Source: Corynebacterium auriscanis (GTDB lineage Bacteria; Actinomycetota; Actinomycetes; Mycobacteriales; Mycobacteriaceae). From it: 64,000 nt of DNA. The notes beneath the pieces are model-generated. The model was given only the letters and a program-made list of their open reading frames with translations, was not told the DNA's origin and did not search any database. Both the position numbers and the translations under genes were made by a program. Location of the stretch: assembly GCF_030408435.1 (NCBI RefSeq), contig NZ_CP047046.1, forward strand, positions 2,524,572 to 2,588,571, in the 5' to 3' direction. Shown in pieces: positions 25,220-35,429 of the stretch (positions are counted from its first letter, which is position 1; each line of letters begins with the position of its first letter).

Positions 25220-26332
25220 ATGCCTGCTAATTCCAATACTGTAAATATCGCCATCGTCGGCTTAGGTAACTGCGCGACCTCCCTTATTCAGGGTGTGCAC
25301 CGGTATGCCGAAGCAAAGGTTGATGAAGATGTGCCGGGTTTGATGCACACCCAATTTGGCCCGTACCACGTCGATGATGTGAAGGTTGTTGCCGCCTTCG
25401 ACGTGGATGCCGAAAAAGTTGGCAAGGACGTTTCCGAGGCCATTGAGAGCTCCCGCAACTGCACCATCAAGATTGCTGACGTTCCCCACACCGGAGTCAC
25501 CGTCAAGCGAGGCCCCACCCACGATGGTCTGGGTCGCTACTACCAAGAAGCCATCGAAGAATCCGCCGAAGCGCCCGTCGACGTTGTATCCGCGTTGAAG
25601 GAAGCCCAGGCCGATGTAGTGGTTTCCTACCTGCCCGTGGGCTCTGAAGAAGCCGATAAGTTCTACGCCCAGTGTGCCATCGATGCGGGATGTGCCTTTG
25701 TGAATGCGTTGCCGGTGTTCATCGCCTCCGATCCCGAATGGGCGAAGAAATTCGAGGATGCGGGACTTCCCATCGTCGGTGACGACATCAAAAGCCAAGT
25801 TGGCGCAACAATCACCCACCGTGTTCTAGCCAAACTCTTCGAAGACCGCGGTGTCCGTTTAGAACGGACCATGCAGCTCAATGTGGGTGGCAACATGGAT
25901 TTCCGGAACATGCTGGAACGCGAGCGCTTGGAGTCCAAAAAGATCTCGAAGACCCAGGCCGTGACCTCCAACCTCAAAACCAGCCCGCTGGCTGGCAAGA
26001 TCGATGATCGCAATGTTCACATCGGCCCATCTGATTACGTCGAATGGCTCGATGACCGCAAGTGGGCTTATGTCCGCCTGGAGGGTTCCGCGTTCGGTGA
26101 GGTGCCCCTCAACTTGGAATACAAGCTTGAAGTGTGGGACTCCCCCAACTCCGCCGGCATTATTATCGACGCCGTGCGCGCAGCGAAAATCGCTCTGGAC
26201 CGGGGTCTCGCTGGTCCTGTGAACGCCGCTTCTAGCTACCTGATGAAGTCCCCACCGGTACAACTGCCCGATGACGTGGCCCGAGCGCAGCTGGAGGAGT
26301 TCATCAATGGCGCGTCTGACTACCGCCCATAG
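25220..26332 (+). CDS. ino1: Inositol-3-phosphate synthase
   Basis: Converts glucose-6-phosphate to 1L-myo-inositol-1-phosphate with NAD+, the first step to phosphatidylinositol, mannosylated lipids and mycothiol. It is 370 residues, the short actinobacterial form. Signature parts: NAD motif [88 protein letters not shown], and [12 protein letters not shown]. Start at ATG 25220 ([14 protein letters not shown]); earlier in-frame codons overlap the repeat-bearing promoter region. Confidence 0.96.
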   Translation: MPANSNTVNIAIVGLGNCATSLIQGVHRYAEAKVDEDVPGLMHTQFGPYHVDDVKVVAAFDVDAEKVGKDVSEAIESSRNCTIKIADVPHTGVTVKRGPTHDGLGRYYQEAIEESAEAPVDVVSALKEAQADVVVSYLPVGSEEADKFYAQCAIDAGCAFVNALPVFIASDPEWAKKFEDAGLPIVGDDIKSQVGATITHRVLAKLFEDRGVRLERTMQLNVGGNMDFRNMLERERLESKKISKTQAVTSNLKTSPLAGKIDDRNVHIGPSDYVEWLDDRKWAYVRLEGSAFGEVPLNLEYKLEVWDSPNSAGIIIDAVRAAKIALDRGLAGPVNAASSYLMKSPPVQLPDDVARAQLEEFINGASDYRP

Positions 26333-26390
26333 TTGTTTTCCTAGGTGTACCTTTCCCCGTTTCTTGCACTAGTGATGTACTTTTAACAGT

Positions 26391-26882
26391 ATGTCCACGA
26401 ACCCCTTGGAGATCGCGGCCCAGCTGCGGCCGCCACTAACTCGCCTTTACTTGCTGTACTTCCGCCAGGCGGAGCATTCGCACATTAGTATGGCCCAGCT
26501 CTCGATCATGATGATCTTGGATGACAACGGCCCCATGCGTATCTCTGCTATCGCGGCGACGGAGTCCATCCGTATGCCAACCGCGTCCAACGCGGTGAAT
26601 CAGCTTGAAACCATGGGTCTTGTTGAACGCATTCGAGATGTCAGCGACCGCCGCGGTGTGCGCGTTGACCTGACTGATAAAGGGCGCGAGGAGCTCGCGA
26701 AGCTCTCCGAGGAGCGCAGTAAGCAATTAGCCAGCATGTTGGAAGGTTTGACTGAGGAGGAGCTGCGTCTCGCTGACGCCGCCGCTCCCCTGATCAAACT
26801 AATCCTAGAGCGCTACACGGAGCAGATCGAGAAACAGGGAGAGCTGAACTCGGACGATTCCGCCCGCAAACGAGACATCTAA
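26391..26882 (+). CDS. MarR family regulator
   Basis: A 163-residue winged-helix protein: LRPPLTRLYLLYFRQAEHSHISMAQLSIMMIL, IRMPTASNAVNQLETMGLVERIRDVSDRRGVRVDLTDKG is the recognition helix plus wing. It precedes a universal-stress gene by a single base, so the two form an operon. No separate operator was picked out upstream in the 58-bp gap after ino1. Confidence 0.9.
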   Translation: MSTNPLEIAAQLRPPLTRLYLLYFRQAEHSHISMAQLSIMMILDDNGPMRISAIAATESIRMPTASNAVNQLETMGLVERIRDVSDRRGVRVDLTDKGREELAKLSEERSKQLASMLEGLTEEELRLADAAAPLIKLILERYTEQIEKQGELNSDDSARKRDI

Positions 26883-26883
26883 A

Positions 26884-27882
26884 TTGGCTAAGTCCGACAA
26901 GATTTCCAGCGCCTCTCACGGTCCCGTGGCCAACCTGCACGGCGGTCGCGAAGAGCAGCATGCGGCTCCGAAGTCTCCCTTGCGACTGTTGGTCGCGTGG
27001 CGCCCACAGTCCGCGGGCGAGGAAGTTGCCGATGTAGCTGCATGGATTGGCCGCACCGAGGAGATTCGCGTGCGCTCCGCCACCGTGATTCCGCGTGCGT
27101 GGGAGACCCAGCCGGGTTCTGAAGAGTTCCACGAGTATCGCGAATGGGTGCTGGCTGAAACCCAGGCCTGCATGGACTCTGCCTTGGGCGCATTGGGGCG
27201 TGCGGGATTGCCTCATGGAATGCTGGCCGAAGAGGACCCGGCGGTTGTCGATATCGCACCCACGGAGACAAAGGTGTTGATCAAAGCCGCGGAAGACTTT
27301 GCAGCCGATTGCCTTTTGCTGGGATCGCACCCCGCGGCGCCCCGCGGACGGTTTCGCATGGGTTCTACTGCGGATGCCCTGTTGCACTGTGCCCCCCTGC
27401 CAGTGCTGTTGGCACCGCGTAGCTCGAAGCTCGCTAAAAATGGAGTAACCCGCGTGAGCTGCTCCTATGTGGATACCGTGCAATCGCATGAGGCGTTGCG
27501 CCGAGCATCCGACCTCGCCGCACGATGGAAAGTCCCACTGCGCTTGGTCGCCTTTTCCCCCTCCGGCGCCACCATGTACCCCACCAACGTTCCATTCAAT
27601 GGCAACTCGGACATGATGGTGGAATGGCGCGAACAAGCCCTAGCACTTCTGGACCGTGGGCGTGACCGCGCGTTGACCCGCCACCCCGACCTGAAGGTGC
27701 AGATGGATGTGGGCAGTGGTTACGGCTGGTCAGGCGCCATTAACGCACTGAAATGGAAGAAGGGCGACCTGCTGGTCATGGGTTCGTCGGAGCTGGGCCA
27801 ATTCAACCGGGTCTTCATTGGCCCGTCCACCAACCAGATTCTGCGCCACAGCCCCGTGCCGGTGTTGGTGAGCCCGGTTTAG
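26884..27882 (+). CDS. Tandem universal stress protein (UspA family)
   Basis: A 332-residue protein with two Usp domains. The first (about 30-170) starts LRLLVAWRPQSAGEEVADVA and ends LLGSHPAAPRGRFRMGSTADALLHCAPLPVLLAP. The second (about 185-332) ends LLVMGSSELGQFNRVFIGPSTNQILRHSPVPVLVSP, with a Gx2Gx9G[ST]-like ATP-binding loop. Starts with TTG one base after the MarR stop, so translation is likely coupled. The first 30 residues are basic and polar. Confidence 0.88.
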   Translation: MAKSDKISSASHGPVANLHGGREEQHAAPKSPLRLLVAWRPQSAGEEVADVAAWIGRTEEIRVRSATVIPRAWETQPGSEEFHEYREWVLAETQACMDSALGALGRAGLPHGMLAEEDPAVVDIAPTETKVLIKAAEDFAADCLLLGSHPAAPRGRFRMGSTADALLHCAPLPVLLAPRSSKLAKNGVTRVSCSYVDTVQSHEALRRASDLAARWKVPLRLVAFSPSGATMYPTNVPFNGNSDMMVEWREQALALLDRGRDRALTRHPDLKVQMDVGSGYGWSGAINALKWKKGDLLVMGSSELGQFNRVFIGPSTNQILRHSPVPVLVSPV

Positions 27883-27905
27883 ACCCCTCCCCTGGTCGCT
27901 GTGCT

Positions 27906-28028
27906 CCATCGCTGCCGCGTTTTAACCTTTCCGTCTAGCGATGCCCTCGCTATGCCCTTGGCGGGTTTGTTCACGCTCGGCCGAGGTTCCCAGCCCCATC
28001 GCTGCCGCGTTTTAACCTTTCCGTCTAG
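27906..28028. repeat. 33-bp direct repeat downstream of the usp gene
   Basis: An identical 33-bp sequence, containing CGCTGCCGCGTTTTAACC, lies at 27906-27938 and 27996-28028, spaced 90 bp. The second copy ends 44 bp before the next gene and may hold part of its promoter. Confidence 0.85.
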
Positions 28029-28071
28029 GGTGGAAACCAACCCTAAAATGCGGTTGTGATCGGAGGATTTA

Positions 28072-28512
28072 ATGTACACCCCCAACGATGACGAAGTTCA
28101 CGGTGGCGGATACACGCGCCCGCTGACCGAGGACGACTATATTGAGGATCCGCTGTTGCGTCTAGAGCGTAACAATCGTTCCACCCGGAATGCCTTTGTA
28201 TTCTTCTTCGGCACCATCGCGCTAACCCTAGGTTTCGCTTTAGCAATAGCCCTGATCAGCCGATTCATGGGTGGCCCACGGTGCGAGGCGGGAGAATCCG
28301 CCTGGATCTGCAGCGAAGGCATGCAACTGGCGTTTTGGATTGTTCCAGCGGTGATCTCCATGGGTGCCATGTTCATGTCCGTGTGGATCACCTACGACAA
28401 GTGGCGGCGCCACCAGCGCTGGCGCCCATGGATCGCTGTGATCTGGTTCCTTATGCCCTACGGGCTAGCGTGGGTTACCTCCGCCGGAGCAGCTTTGCTG
28501 CTCGGCGTGTAG
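28072..28512 (+). CDS. Small polytopic membrane protein, unknown function
   Basis: A 146-residue protein with a 40-residue acidic cytoplasmic start (TRPLTEDDYIEDPLLRLERNN), then about three hydrophobic helices (NAFVFFFGTIALTLGFALAIAL, FWIVPAVISMGAMFMSVWI, AVIWFLMPYGLAWVTSAGAALLL) and a loop with two cysteines (PRCEAGESAWICSEG) that could form a disulfide outside the membrane. Transcribed towards leuS, which converges 8 bp later. I do not recognise the family. Confidence 0.75.
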   Translation: MYTPNDDEVHGGGYTRPLTEDDYIEDPLLRLERNNRSTRNAFVFFFGTIALTLGFALAIALISRFMGGPRCEAGESAWICSEGMQLAFWIVPAVISMGAMFMSVWITYDKWRRHQRWRPWIAVIWFLMPYGLAWVTSAGAALLLGV

Positions 28513-28519
28513 CCCTCCC

Positions 28520-31432
28520 CTATTTTGCGACGATGTTGACCATCTTCCCTGGCACAACGATGATTTTCGCTACCGTCTTGCCCTCGATATGACCAACCAC
28601 GTTGGGCTCTTCCAAGGCGGCTTTTTCAATATCCTGGCGGGAGGCATCAGCAGCGATGGTGATGCGTCCGCGCAGCTTACCCATGACCTGGACTGGTAAC
28701 TCGATCGTGTCGTCTGCCAGCCATTTTTCATCCCACGTTGGGAAAGCCACGTAGGTCAGTCCGCCTTGGTGGCCCAGCTTCTCCCACATCTCTTCCGCAA
28801 TGTGTGGCGCCACCGGTGACATCATTTGAACCAGCGGCTCCACCGCGGCCCGCGGGGCCCGAGCATCACCGGAGTAGGTCTTCGTCAGATAGTTTACGTA
28901 TTCGATGAGTTTGGCCACGGCCGTATTGTCGCGCAGCTCCGTGTAATCCTCGTGAATTCCGGCCACCGCGCGGTGCAGAGCGCGGTTGTCGTCATCGGTC
29001 AACTCAGCTTCTGAAACATGGGCCTCGCCCGTGCCTTCATTCACCACCAAGCGCCACGCGCGTTGCAGGAAGCGCTGCGCACCCACTACATCCTTTGTAG
29101 CCCACGGGCGGGATGTATCCAGTGGCCCCATGGACATTTCGTACACACGCAAGGTGTCTGCACCGTAGTTATCGCAGATCTCATCGGGAGAAACGGAGTT
29201 CTTCAGGGATTTGCCCATCTTTCCGTATTCCTGGGTGACCTCAACTTCTGCACCACCATCGGCTGGGGTGTAGAAGAATTTGCCGTCGCGTTCCTCCACG
29301 TTCTCGGCAGGCACGTACACGCCACGGGAATCCGTGTAGGCATACGCCTGGATGTAGCCCTGGTTGTACAGGCGGTGGTAAGGCTCAAAGGAACTCACGT
29401 GCCCAAGGTCAAAGAGCACCTTGTGCCAGAAGCGGGAGTACAACAGGTGCAGCACGGCATGCTCCACACCACCGACGTACAGGTCCACACCACCGGCCGG
29501 GCGCCCCTCGCGCGGACCCACCCAGTATCGTTCATTTTCGATATCTACCAGGGCATTGTCGTTCTTCGGATCGATGTATCGCAGTTGGTACCACGAGGAA
29601 CCCGCCCATTGCGGCATGACGTTGGTATCGCGCCAGTAGGTCTTTTCGCCATCACCCAGATCCAGCGTAACCTCAACCCATTCCTTGGCCTTCGCCAGTG
29701 GTGGCTGTGGCTCAGTATTCTTGTCATCCGGATCAAAGCTAACGGGCTTGTAATCCTCTACTTCGGGCAGCACGACGGGCAACATGCTCTCCGGCAGCGC
29801 GTGCGCCACACCGTCCTCGTCGTACACGATCGGGAATGGCTCGCCCCAGTAACGCTGGCGCGCGAACAGCCAGTCGCGCAGCTTGTACTGAATTTTTTCT
29901 GTACCGACGCCACGCTGTTCCAACCACTGCGTCGCCTTGGCGATCGCCTCTTCCTTGCCCAGGCCATTGAGGTCGAGACCGGATTCGTTGGCAGAGTTTA
30001 TATGCGGTCCATCCTCGGTAAAGGCTTCGACCTGGGTGTTTCCACCCTGGAGAACCTCAACGATTGGCAAATCAAATGTTTGAGCGAACTCATAGTCGCG
30101 TTCATCATGGGCCGGCACGGCCATGATCGCGCCCGTGCCGTAGCCGGTCAGCACGTAGTCGGCGATGAACACTGGAACAGGCTTGCCGTTGACTGGATTG
30201 GTGGCGTGCACGCCCAGGAACACGCCAGTCTTTTCCTTATTCTCCTGGCGTTCCAAATCCGACTTCGCGGAAATGGCGTCGCGGTATGCCTCCACTGCAG
30301 CAGCAGGGGAGGACTGACCATACGTCCAACGCTCGTTCACGCCTTCGTATGCGCCAGCGGAATCACCACCATGCGCTGCAGCTGCGGCTGCCACGAACTG
30401 GTCCACCAACTCGTGTTCCGGTGCCAGCACCATGTAAGTCGCGCCGAACAGGGTGTCCGGGCGCGTGGTGAAGACCTTGATTTCGGCGGATTCACCGGTT
30501 GTGGCTTGGGTGGCGTCGGAAATAAAGGTGACCTCCGCGCCGCGCGAGCGACCAATCCAGTTACGCTGCATGGACTTGACCTTCTCCGACCAATCCAAGT
30601 AATCGAGATCGTCGATGAGGCGATCCGAATACGCAGTGATGCGCATCATCCACTGCTGCAGGTTCTTACGGAAGACGGGGAAGTTGCCACGTTCGGAACG
30701 CCCGTCGGCTGTGACCTCCTCGTTCGCCAACACAGTTCCCAAACCAGGGCACCAGTTCACCGTGGAGTTAGAGCGGTACACCAAGCGGTACTCGTCGAGA
30801 ATTGCCTGCTTTTGTGCAGGAGTGAGAGTGGCCCAATCATCGCGCTCGGAAGCTAGTTTTGCCTCCAGCTCCGCGATGGGACGGGCCTTGCCCTTCGAAC
30901 CGGATTCGTTGGTGGCCTCCGGGTCAAACCACGAGTTGTAAATCTGCAGGAAAATCCACTGCGTCCAGCGGTAGAAGTCCTCATCCGTGGTGGCCACCGC
31001 GCGGCGCTTGTCGTGGCCCAGACCCAAACGCCCAAGCTGACGCTCCATGTTTTCGATATTGGCCATGGTCGTGGTGCGCGGGTGCGTGCCGGTCTGCACA
31101 GCATATTGCTCGGCGGGCAGGCCAAATGCGTCATAACCCAGCGTGTGCAAAACATTCGCCCCGTTCATGCGCTGGAAGCGCGCGTACACATCAGTGGCGA
31201 TATAACCCAGCGGGTGGCCAACGTGCAGACCAACACCGGAGGGGTAGGGGAACATGTCCTGGATGAACTTACGGTCCTGCGGAAGGTCCTTACCGCTATC
31301 GGAGGCGAGCGCGCCCACGGGGTTGGGCGTGTTAAATGTCCCCTGGTCAGCCCAGTGCTTCTGCCAGCGCTGTTCGATCTGCGCCGCCAGCTCAGGGGTG
31401 TAGCGGAAAGAGTTATCTGCAGGCGTATTCAT
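28520..31432 (-). CDS. leuS: Leucyl-tRNA synthetase
   Basis: A class I aminoacyl-tRNA synthetase of 970 residues. The HIGH-type motif is HVGHP (from H70), the KMSKS-type motif is KMGKS (from K738), as in other actinobacterial LeuRS. The CP1 editing insertion includes [21 protein letters not shown] and [15 protein letters not shown]. Start set at ATG 31432 ([18 protein letters not shown]); TACAAT lies 8 bp upstream on the minus strand, so it is probably leaderless and no T-box or leader peptide fits in the 130-bp divergent gap. Confidence 0.96.
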   Translation of the reverse strand: MNTPADNSFRYTPELAAQIEQRWQKHWADQGTFNTPNPVGALASDSGKDLPQDRKFIQDMFPYPSGVGLHVGHPLGYIATDVYARFQRMNGANVLHTLGYDAFGLPAEQYAVQTGTHPRTTTMANIENMERQLGRLGLGHDKRRAVATTDEDFYRWTQWIFLQIYNSWFDPEATNESGSKGKARPIAELEAKLASERDDWATLTPAQKQAILDEYRLVYRSNSTVNWCPGLGTVLANEEVTADGRSERGNFPVFRKNLQQWMMRITAYSDRLIDDLDYLDWSEKVKSMQRNWIGRSRGAEVTFISDATQATTGESAEIKVFTTRPDTLFGATYMVLAPEHELVDQFVAAAAAAHGGDSAGAYEGVNERWTYGQSSPAAAVEAYRDAISAKSDLERQENKEKTGVFLGVHATNPVNGKPVPVFIADYVLTGYGTGAIMAVPAHDERDYEFAQTFDLPIVEVLQGGNTQVEAFTEDGPHINSANESGLDLNGLGKEEAIAKATQWLEQRGVGTEKIQYKLRDWLFARQRYWGEPFPIVYDEDGVAHALPESMLPVVLPEVEDYKPVSFDPDDKNTEPQPPLAKAKEWVEVTLDLGDGEKTYWRDTNVMPQWAGSSWYQLRYIDPKNDNALVDIENERYWVGPREGRPAGGVDLYVGGVEHAVLHLLYSRFWHKVLFDLGHVSSFEPYHRLYNQGYIQAYAYTDSRGVYVPAENVEERDGKFFYTPADGGAEVEVTQEYGKMGKSLKNSVSPDEICDNYGADTLRVYEMSMGPLDTSRPWATKDVVGAQRFLQRAWRLVVNEGTGEAHVSEAELTDDDNRALHRAVAGIHEDYTELRDNTAVAKLIEYVNYLTKTYSGDARAPRAAVEPLVQMMSPVAPHIAEEMWEKLGHQGGLTYVAFPTWDEKWLADDTIELPVQVMGKLRGRITIAADASRQDIEKAALEEPNVVGHIEGKTVAKIIVVPGKMVNIVAK

Positions 31433-31560
31433 GCTTGGCAATTGTAGTGGGTAGAGCAGACATTGTGGTGACAAGCCCTGTTGTGATCGCCCGCCCGGCC
31501 CTCCATCGCCGACTTATCGAGAATTAGTGAATCCATTGCACGCGGAATACACTAAAACGC

Positions 31561-32163
31561 ATGATCGTGCTGACAATTGTCCTGGCAATTCTTGGGATCG
31601 CTGTTCTAACAGTGGGGATTATGGCGCTGACGGGCAACCTACCCGGAAATTCCGCGGTTGGCCTGCGGATTCCCGAGGTTCGTAAGTCCAAAGAGAACTG
31701 GATCATGGGACACAAAATCGCGGGGCCGGCCTGGGCGGGCGCAGGTGCGGTCCTCCTAGGCGCAGCACTTCTGAGCGCGAGGGTTTCCGGTTGGATGTGG
31801 CTGGTCCTGGCTTTGCTGGTGGTCGGTGCCGTGTTCCTATTGGGGTTGGGTGCGGCGTTGGCTTCTCACACTATGGCCCGGGTTGACGCCCAGCGGCTGC
31901 ACGCGGAAGTCGCTGCTGAGGATGCCGCGGGTGGCTGCTGCGGCGGCAGTGGGGCTGCCGATTCCGGCACCGACAGTTGCGGGGACGTCGCCAGCGCCGA
32001 AGCATGTGCGAGCGGAAACGCTTGCGGTTCCTGTGCACTCAACGGTTCGTGTGAGGGCGGGGGAGCGGCCTTCGATGCAGCCAAAACTTCTGCGACGACC
32101 ACCGCCAAGCCCCAGGTGGATATGGATGCTGCTCGGCGCGCGGTAGCGCAACGCAATATATAA
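31561..32163 (+). CDS. SdpI-like membrane protein with cysteine-rich tail
   Basis: A 200-residue protein. The first 100 residues match the SdpI/YfhL family: MIVLTIVLAILGIAVLTVGIM, GNLPGNSAVGLRIPEVRKSKENWIMGHKIAGP, and two further helices. In Bacillus, SdpI gives immunity to a toxin and senses it. The C-terminal 90 residues are unusual: soluble, Ala/Gly-rich with seven cysteines (GGCCGG, DSCGD, EACASGNACGSCALNGSCEG), suggesting metal binding or redox chemistry. No SdpC-like toxin or ArsR-type SdpR repressor is adjacent; a two-component system follows 78 bp downstream. Confidence 0.82.
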   Translation: MIVLTIVLAILGIAVLTVGIMALTGNLPGNSAVGLRIPEVRKSKENWIMGHKIAGPAWAGAGAVLLGAALLSARVSGWMWLVLALLVVGAVFLLGLGAALASHTMARVDAQRLHAEVAAEDAAGGCCGGSGAADSGTDSCGDVASAEACASGNACGSCALNGSCEGGGAAFDAAKTSATTTAKPQVDMDAARRAVAQRNI

Positions 32164-32249
32164 CTCACCCACGCCCCCAACGTGGCCTTCCCATAAATCG
32201 TTCCTTCGGCCGATAGTCTACCGAGTAAGCCGAATCTACTGTGACAGTC

Positions 32250-33590
32250 ATGCACCGCGTGGAAATGATTGACGTAGCTCGGCAGAAATTCGTTCGCCCG
32301 AAGTGGACGTATTTCCTGTTCAGCACCGGATTGATCCTCATCGGCCTGATACTTCAGATGTGGGGCACTGGCGAGGTTCTCGACGAATTTACGAACGCCC
32401 ATCGGGACGTTCCGATCGGGTATGGCTTCTATATGGTGGCCCAGTTTATGGCGTTCATTGCTGCCGTTATCGTTTTTCCTATTGCGCTGCGGCACGATCC
32501 CCGCGAACTCACTCAGCCACATACAGATCCCCAACGGGTTTTCGCTGGCCCGCGTTGGGCCATGATCGCTAATGTCGTGTTGGCTGCGCTGGCATTTTCT
32601 TCCGGTGCGGCACCCTTCATCTTCGCCGCCGCTATCTCTCTGGCCGCCCGACCTTTAAGCAAGTGGACGTGGATGGCCGCGGGCGCTTTCTTTGTTTCCG
32701 CCAGTGCCGACCTCTACCTCTCCTGGTCCCCGGCCACCTCCGAGAGCCTGTTAGACAAGGATCTCTGGTATATCCTCGGTTACCTCTGCGCACCGCTTTT
32801 GGTCCTATCACCTGCCGTTTTTATTGGTCTGCACCGTGGCCGAGCTCGCACCGAATGGTGGCACCTGATGGAGGAAGCACGATTCTCCTCGGAACACATC
32901 GACCAGCAACGCCACCTGGCTCAACGTGAAGAGCGCACCCGGATTGCCCGGGATATGCACGACTCGCTGTCTCACCGGCTGAGCCTCATCGCCGTACATT
33001 CGGGCGCGTTGGCTTTTCGGGACAATCTCGACGCCACCTCGGTCCGCCAGACTGCGACAACCATTAGGGAACAGGCTGAGGCTGCGGTCGAGGAACTGAA
33101 GACAGTCCTTACAGCCCTCCATGAGGATGGGCCGCAGGACGTGGATCCACGCCTCGACCTGGAGCAATTGGTAGAGCAAGCACGTGCTGCTGGTAACTCC
33201 ATCGCGCTGGATATCAGTGATGCTCCCGACCCATCCGAGTTGGACACGCTGGCTACGCACGCCCTGCATCGGGTGGTTCAGGAATGCCTGACTAATGCGC
33301 GCAAGCATGCCCCCGGCCAGACCGTATCCATTACTGCTCGGCGCCGCAGTGATCACGGACAGTGGTTCTTTCTGCAGCTTTCGAACCCCTTGCCGTTGAA
33401 TAATTCCGCGAACCGGGCCAGTTTCCTCTCGGATTCTGCCCATCTGGGCCTGACAGGTTTGGCGGAACGCGTGAAGCTCAGTGGCGGGTCTTTCGAGACC
33501 AGGGTGAATGCGGGCCAGTTCACGGTAGAGGTTAGGCTGCCGTTGGCGTCGGATAAAAAACTAAGCACCGCGACGAAAAAGGATGCGTAG
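32250..33590 (+). CDS. NarL-family sensor histidine kinase
   Basis: A sensor kinase of about 446 residues. The N-terminal half has about six transmembrane helices and no obvious extracellular domain. The HisKA_3 dimerisation/phosphoacceptor region is EERTRIARDMHDSLSHRLSLIAVHSGAL with phospho-His at about residue 237, followed by the HATPase region HALHRVVQECLTNARKHAPGQ and LGLTGLAERVKLSGGSFE. Start placed at ATG 32250; a GTG nine bases earlier is possible, and TCTACT stands 9 bp before the ATG, so leaderless initiation is possible. Directly followed, without a gap, by its response regulator. Confidence 0.9.
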   Translation: MHRVEMIDVARQKFVRPKWTYFLFSTGLILIGLILQMWGTGEVLDEFTNAHRDVPIGYGFYMVAQFMAFIAAVIVFPIALRHDPRELTQPHTDPQRVFAGPRWAMIANVVLAALAFSSGAAPFIFAAAISLAARPLSKWTWMAAGAFFVSASADLYLSWSPATSESLLDKDLWYILGYLCAPLLVLSPAVFIGLHRGRARTEWWHLMEEARFSSEHIDQQRHLAQREERTRIARDMHDSLSHRLSLIAVHSGALAFRDNLDATSVRQTATTIREQAEAAVEELKTVLTALHEDGPQDVDPRLDLEQLVEQARAAGNSIALDISDAPDPSELDTLATHALHRVVQECLTNARKHAPGQTVSITARRRSDHGQWFFLQLSNPLPLNNSANRASFLSDSAHLGLTGLAERVKLSGGSFETRVNAGQFTVEVRLPLASDKKLSTATKKDA

Positions 33591-34319
33591 ATGACAACCA
33601 GTGGAGAAGCGACCCGAATTGCCGTTATCGATGATGAGGCGCTGTTGCGGAAAGGGTTGGTGCTGATGCTGGATGGCGCCGAGGGCATCGACGTGGTGGG
33701 GGAGGCCAGCAACGGCAAGATGGCTATAGAAGTCATTCAGCGCAAGCGGCCAGACGTGGTGCTGATGGACATTCGCATGCCGGTCATGACGGGCATTGAG
33801 GCGGTCGCCACGCTTCGAGAGCTGGGGATAGACGTGCCGGTCATTATGCTGACGGCTTTCGATACAGATGCGTTTATTCTGCGATCGCTGGAGGCGGGGG
33901 CGGTGGGATTCCTGCTGAAGACGACCGCTCCGGAGGCGCTGGTGCGGAGCGTCAAAGCGGCTGCGGCAGGCCAGCAACTGCTAAGCGCCGAGGTGCTATC
34001 GAAGCTGGTTGGGATGGCTGGCCATGGACGGGATGGCGGTATAGGCGGTGGCTCGGCGGCGAGCGATGGGGGAGGGGAGCCAGTGACTGCGAAGACCGGT
34101 GCGGGCTTTGAGGGGTCCCCGGCTGCGCGCCGCTTGGACGTGTTGAGCCCACGCGAAAAGGAGTTGGCGCTGCTCATCGCGCAGGGAATGGGTAATGCCG
34201 AGATCGCTGAAAAGCTGTACATCAGCATCCCTACGGTGAAGACCCATGTCGCGCGGATTCTGGAGAAATTGCAGGTCAGCAACCGCGTGCAGATTGCGAT
34301 CGCCGTTGTGCGCGATTAA
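33591..34319 (+). CDS. LuxR/NarL-type response regulator
   Basis: A 242-residue regulator. The receiver domain is IAVIDDEALLRKGLVLML..VVLMDIRMPVMTGIEA with phospho-Asp D60 and conserved Lys in FLLKTTAPEAL. A Gly-rich linker (residues 145-175, GRDGGIGGGSAASDGGG) is longer than usual. The C-terminal LuxR helix-turn-helix is LSPREKELALLIAQGMGNAEIAEKLYISIPTVKTHVARILEKLQVSNRVQ. The ATG follows the kinase stop directly, so they are co-translated. The stimulus is unknown. Confidence 0.93.
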   Translation: MTTSGEATRIAVIDDEALLRKGLVLMLDGAEGIDVVGEASNGKMAIEVIQRKRPDVVLMDIRMPVMTGIEAVATLRELGIDVPVIMLTAFDTDAFILRSLEAGAVGFLLKTTAPEALVRSVKAAAAGQQLLSAEVLSKLVGMAGHGRDGGIGGGSAASDGGGEPVTAKTGAGFEGSPAARRLDVLSPREKELALLIAQGMGNAEIAEKLYISIPTVKTHVARILEKLQVSNRVQIAIAVVRD

Positions 34320-34376
34320 TTGCACCGGCCTAGGGGCGCCCGACGGGTGTCCGAAGTGTGAACTACGATCGAGCAC

Positions 34377-35429
34377 ATGGATAACGGGCACGGAAACCAA
34401 ACAGCCAATGCTTCGCTGGGGCCGAGCGGGGCGGCGGGGGATATTCAAGATCAATCACCCGTCGTGGTGGTGTGTGGGTCCATCAACGTAGATACCTTTG
34501 TGGGCCTGCAACAATTCCCCACACCGGGAGAGACGGTGATCGGCCGGCGCGGTCTGCAGGGGTTGGGCGGAAAGGGGGCCAACCAGGCGGTGGCTTCCGC
34601 TCACATGGGGGTGGAGACCCTGCTGCTGGCTTCCGTGGGGCAGACCAGCGCAAATAATCCCACCGAGCCCTTGGATCCGCTGGCGCTGTTGGCGATCAAG
34701 GAGCTGCAGCAGCATGGCGTGAACACGGAATTCATTGCCCGGACCAACGAACCCACTGGTCAGGCTTTCATTATGAATGACGCCTCCGGGGAGAACATCA
34801 TCATCGTCACATCTGGGGCGAACGAGCTGACCAACCCCGCAGCACATGTGGACCTGGTGAAGGAGCTTTCCGCCACCCGCCCAATGCCAGTGGTGCTGGC
34901 CCAGGGAGAGCTGACACCCGCTCATTCCGCGGAGCTTCCGGCGCTCGCCAAGGCTGCTGGTGCGCGGCTGTTTTTGAACTTGGCGCCCGTGACAACAAAG
35001 GATCCCGATCTCGTGGCGGCGGCTGATCCGCTGATCCTCAATGAGCTGGAAGCCGCCGATATCACCGGGGTGTCGCGCGAAACTCCGATGGAGGAAATTT
35101 TCACCGCGCTCGCCCGGGTTTCGCGCAGCGCTGTCGTGACCTTGGGTGCCGAAGGTGCTGCGGTCATCGATAGCGATGGAGTGACCCGCGTTCCCGCCCC
35201 GAAGGTGGACACGATCGTGGACACTACCGGGGCGGGGGATGCTTTCTGCGGAACGTTGGCAGCGGCCGTTGCGACGGGCGCTTCGTTGGCGGAGGCCACG
35301 AGACTGGCTGTCGCCGCGGGTTCCCTAGCCACTCAAAAGCCCGGCGCGGCTGGTTCTTACGTTACGGGCCAGGAAGTACGTACATTGGCAGCGGACGGCG
35401 CTGCCAAACTTGAAGGAGAAAACCGATGA
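34377..35429 (+). CDS. rbsK: Ribokinase
   Basis: A 350-residue PfkB-family sugar kinase, phosphorylating ribose to ribose-5-phosphate. Signatures: VCGSINVDTFVGLQQFPTPGETV, the GGKGANQAVA motif, and C-terminal DTTGAGDAFCGTLAAAV with catalytic base D288. The first 30 residues (NGHGNQTANASLGPS..) are extra. TACGAT lies 9 bp before the ATG, suggesting a very short leader. The stop overlaps the start of the nucleoside hydrolase gene in ATGA, so ribose released from nucleosides is phosphorylated by the same operon. Confidence 0.93.
   Translation: MDNGHGNQTANASLGPSGAAGDIQDQSPVVVVCGSINVDTFVGLQQFPTPGETVIGRRGLQGLGGKGANQAVASAHMGVETLLLASVGQTSANNPTEPLDPLALLAIKELQQHGVNTEFIARTNEPTGQAFIMNDASGENIIIVTSGANELTNPAAHVDLVKELSATRPMPVVLAQGELTPAHSAELPALAKAAGARLFLNLAPVTTKDPDLVAAADPLILNELEAADITGVSRETPMEEIFTALARVSRSAVVTLGAEGAAVIDSDGVTRVPAPKVDTIVDTTGAGDAFCGTLAAAVATGASLAEATRLAVAAGSLATQKPGAAGSYVTGQEVRTLAADGAAKLEGENR

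Noticed and set aside
31433..31560. T-box riboswitch for leuS
   Set aside because: The divergent gap is under 130 bp, and a -10 box lies directly before the start codon, leaving no leader.
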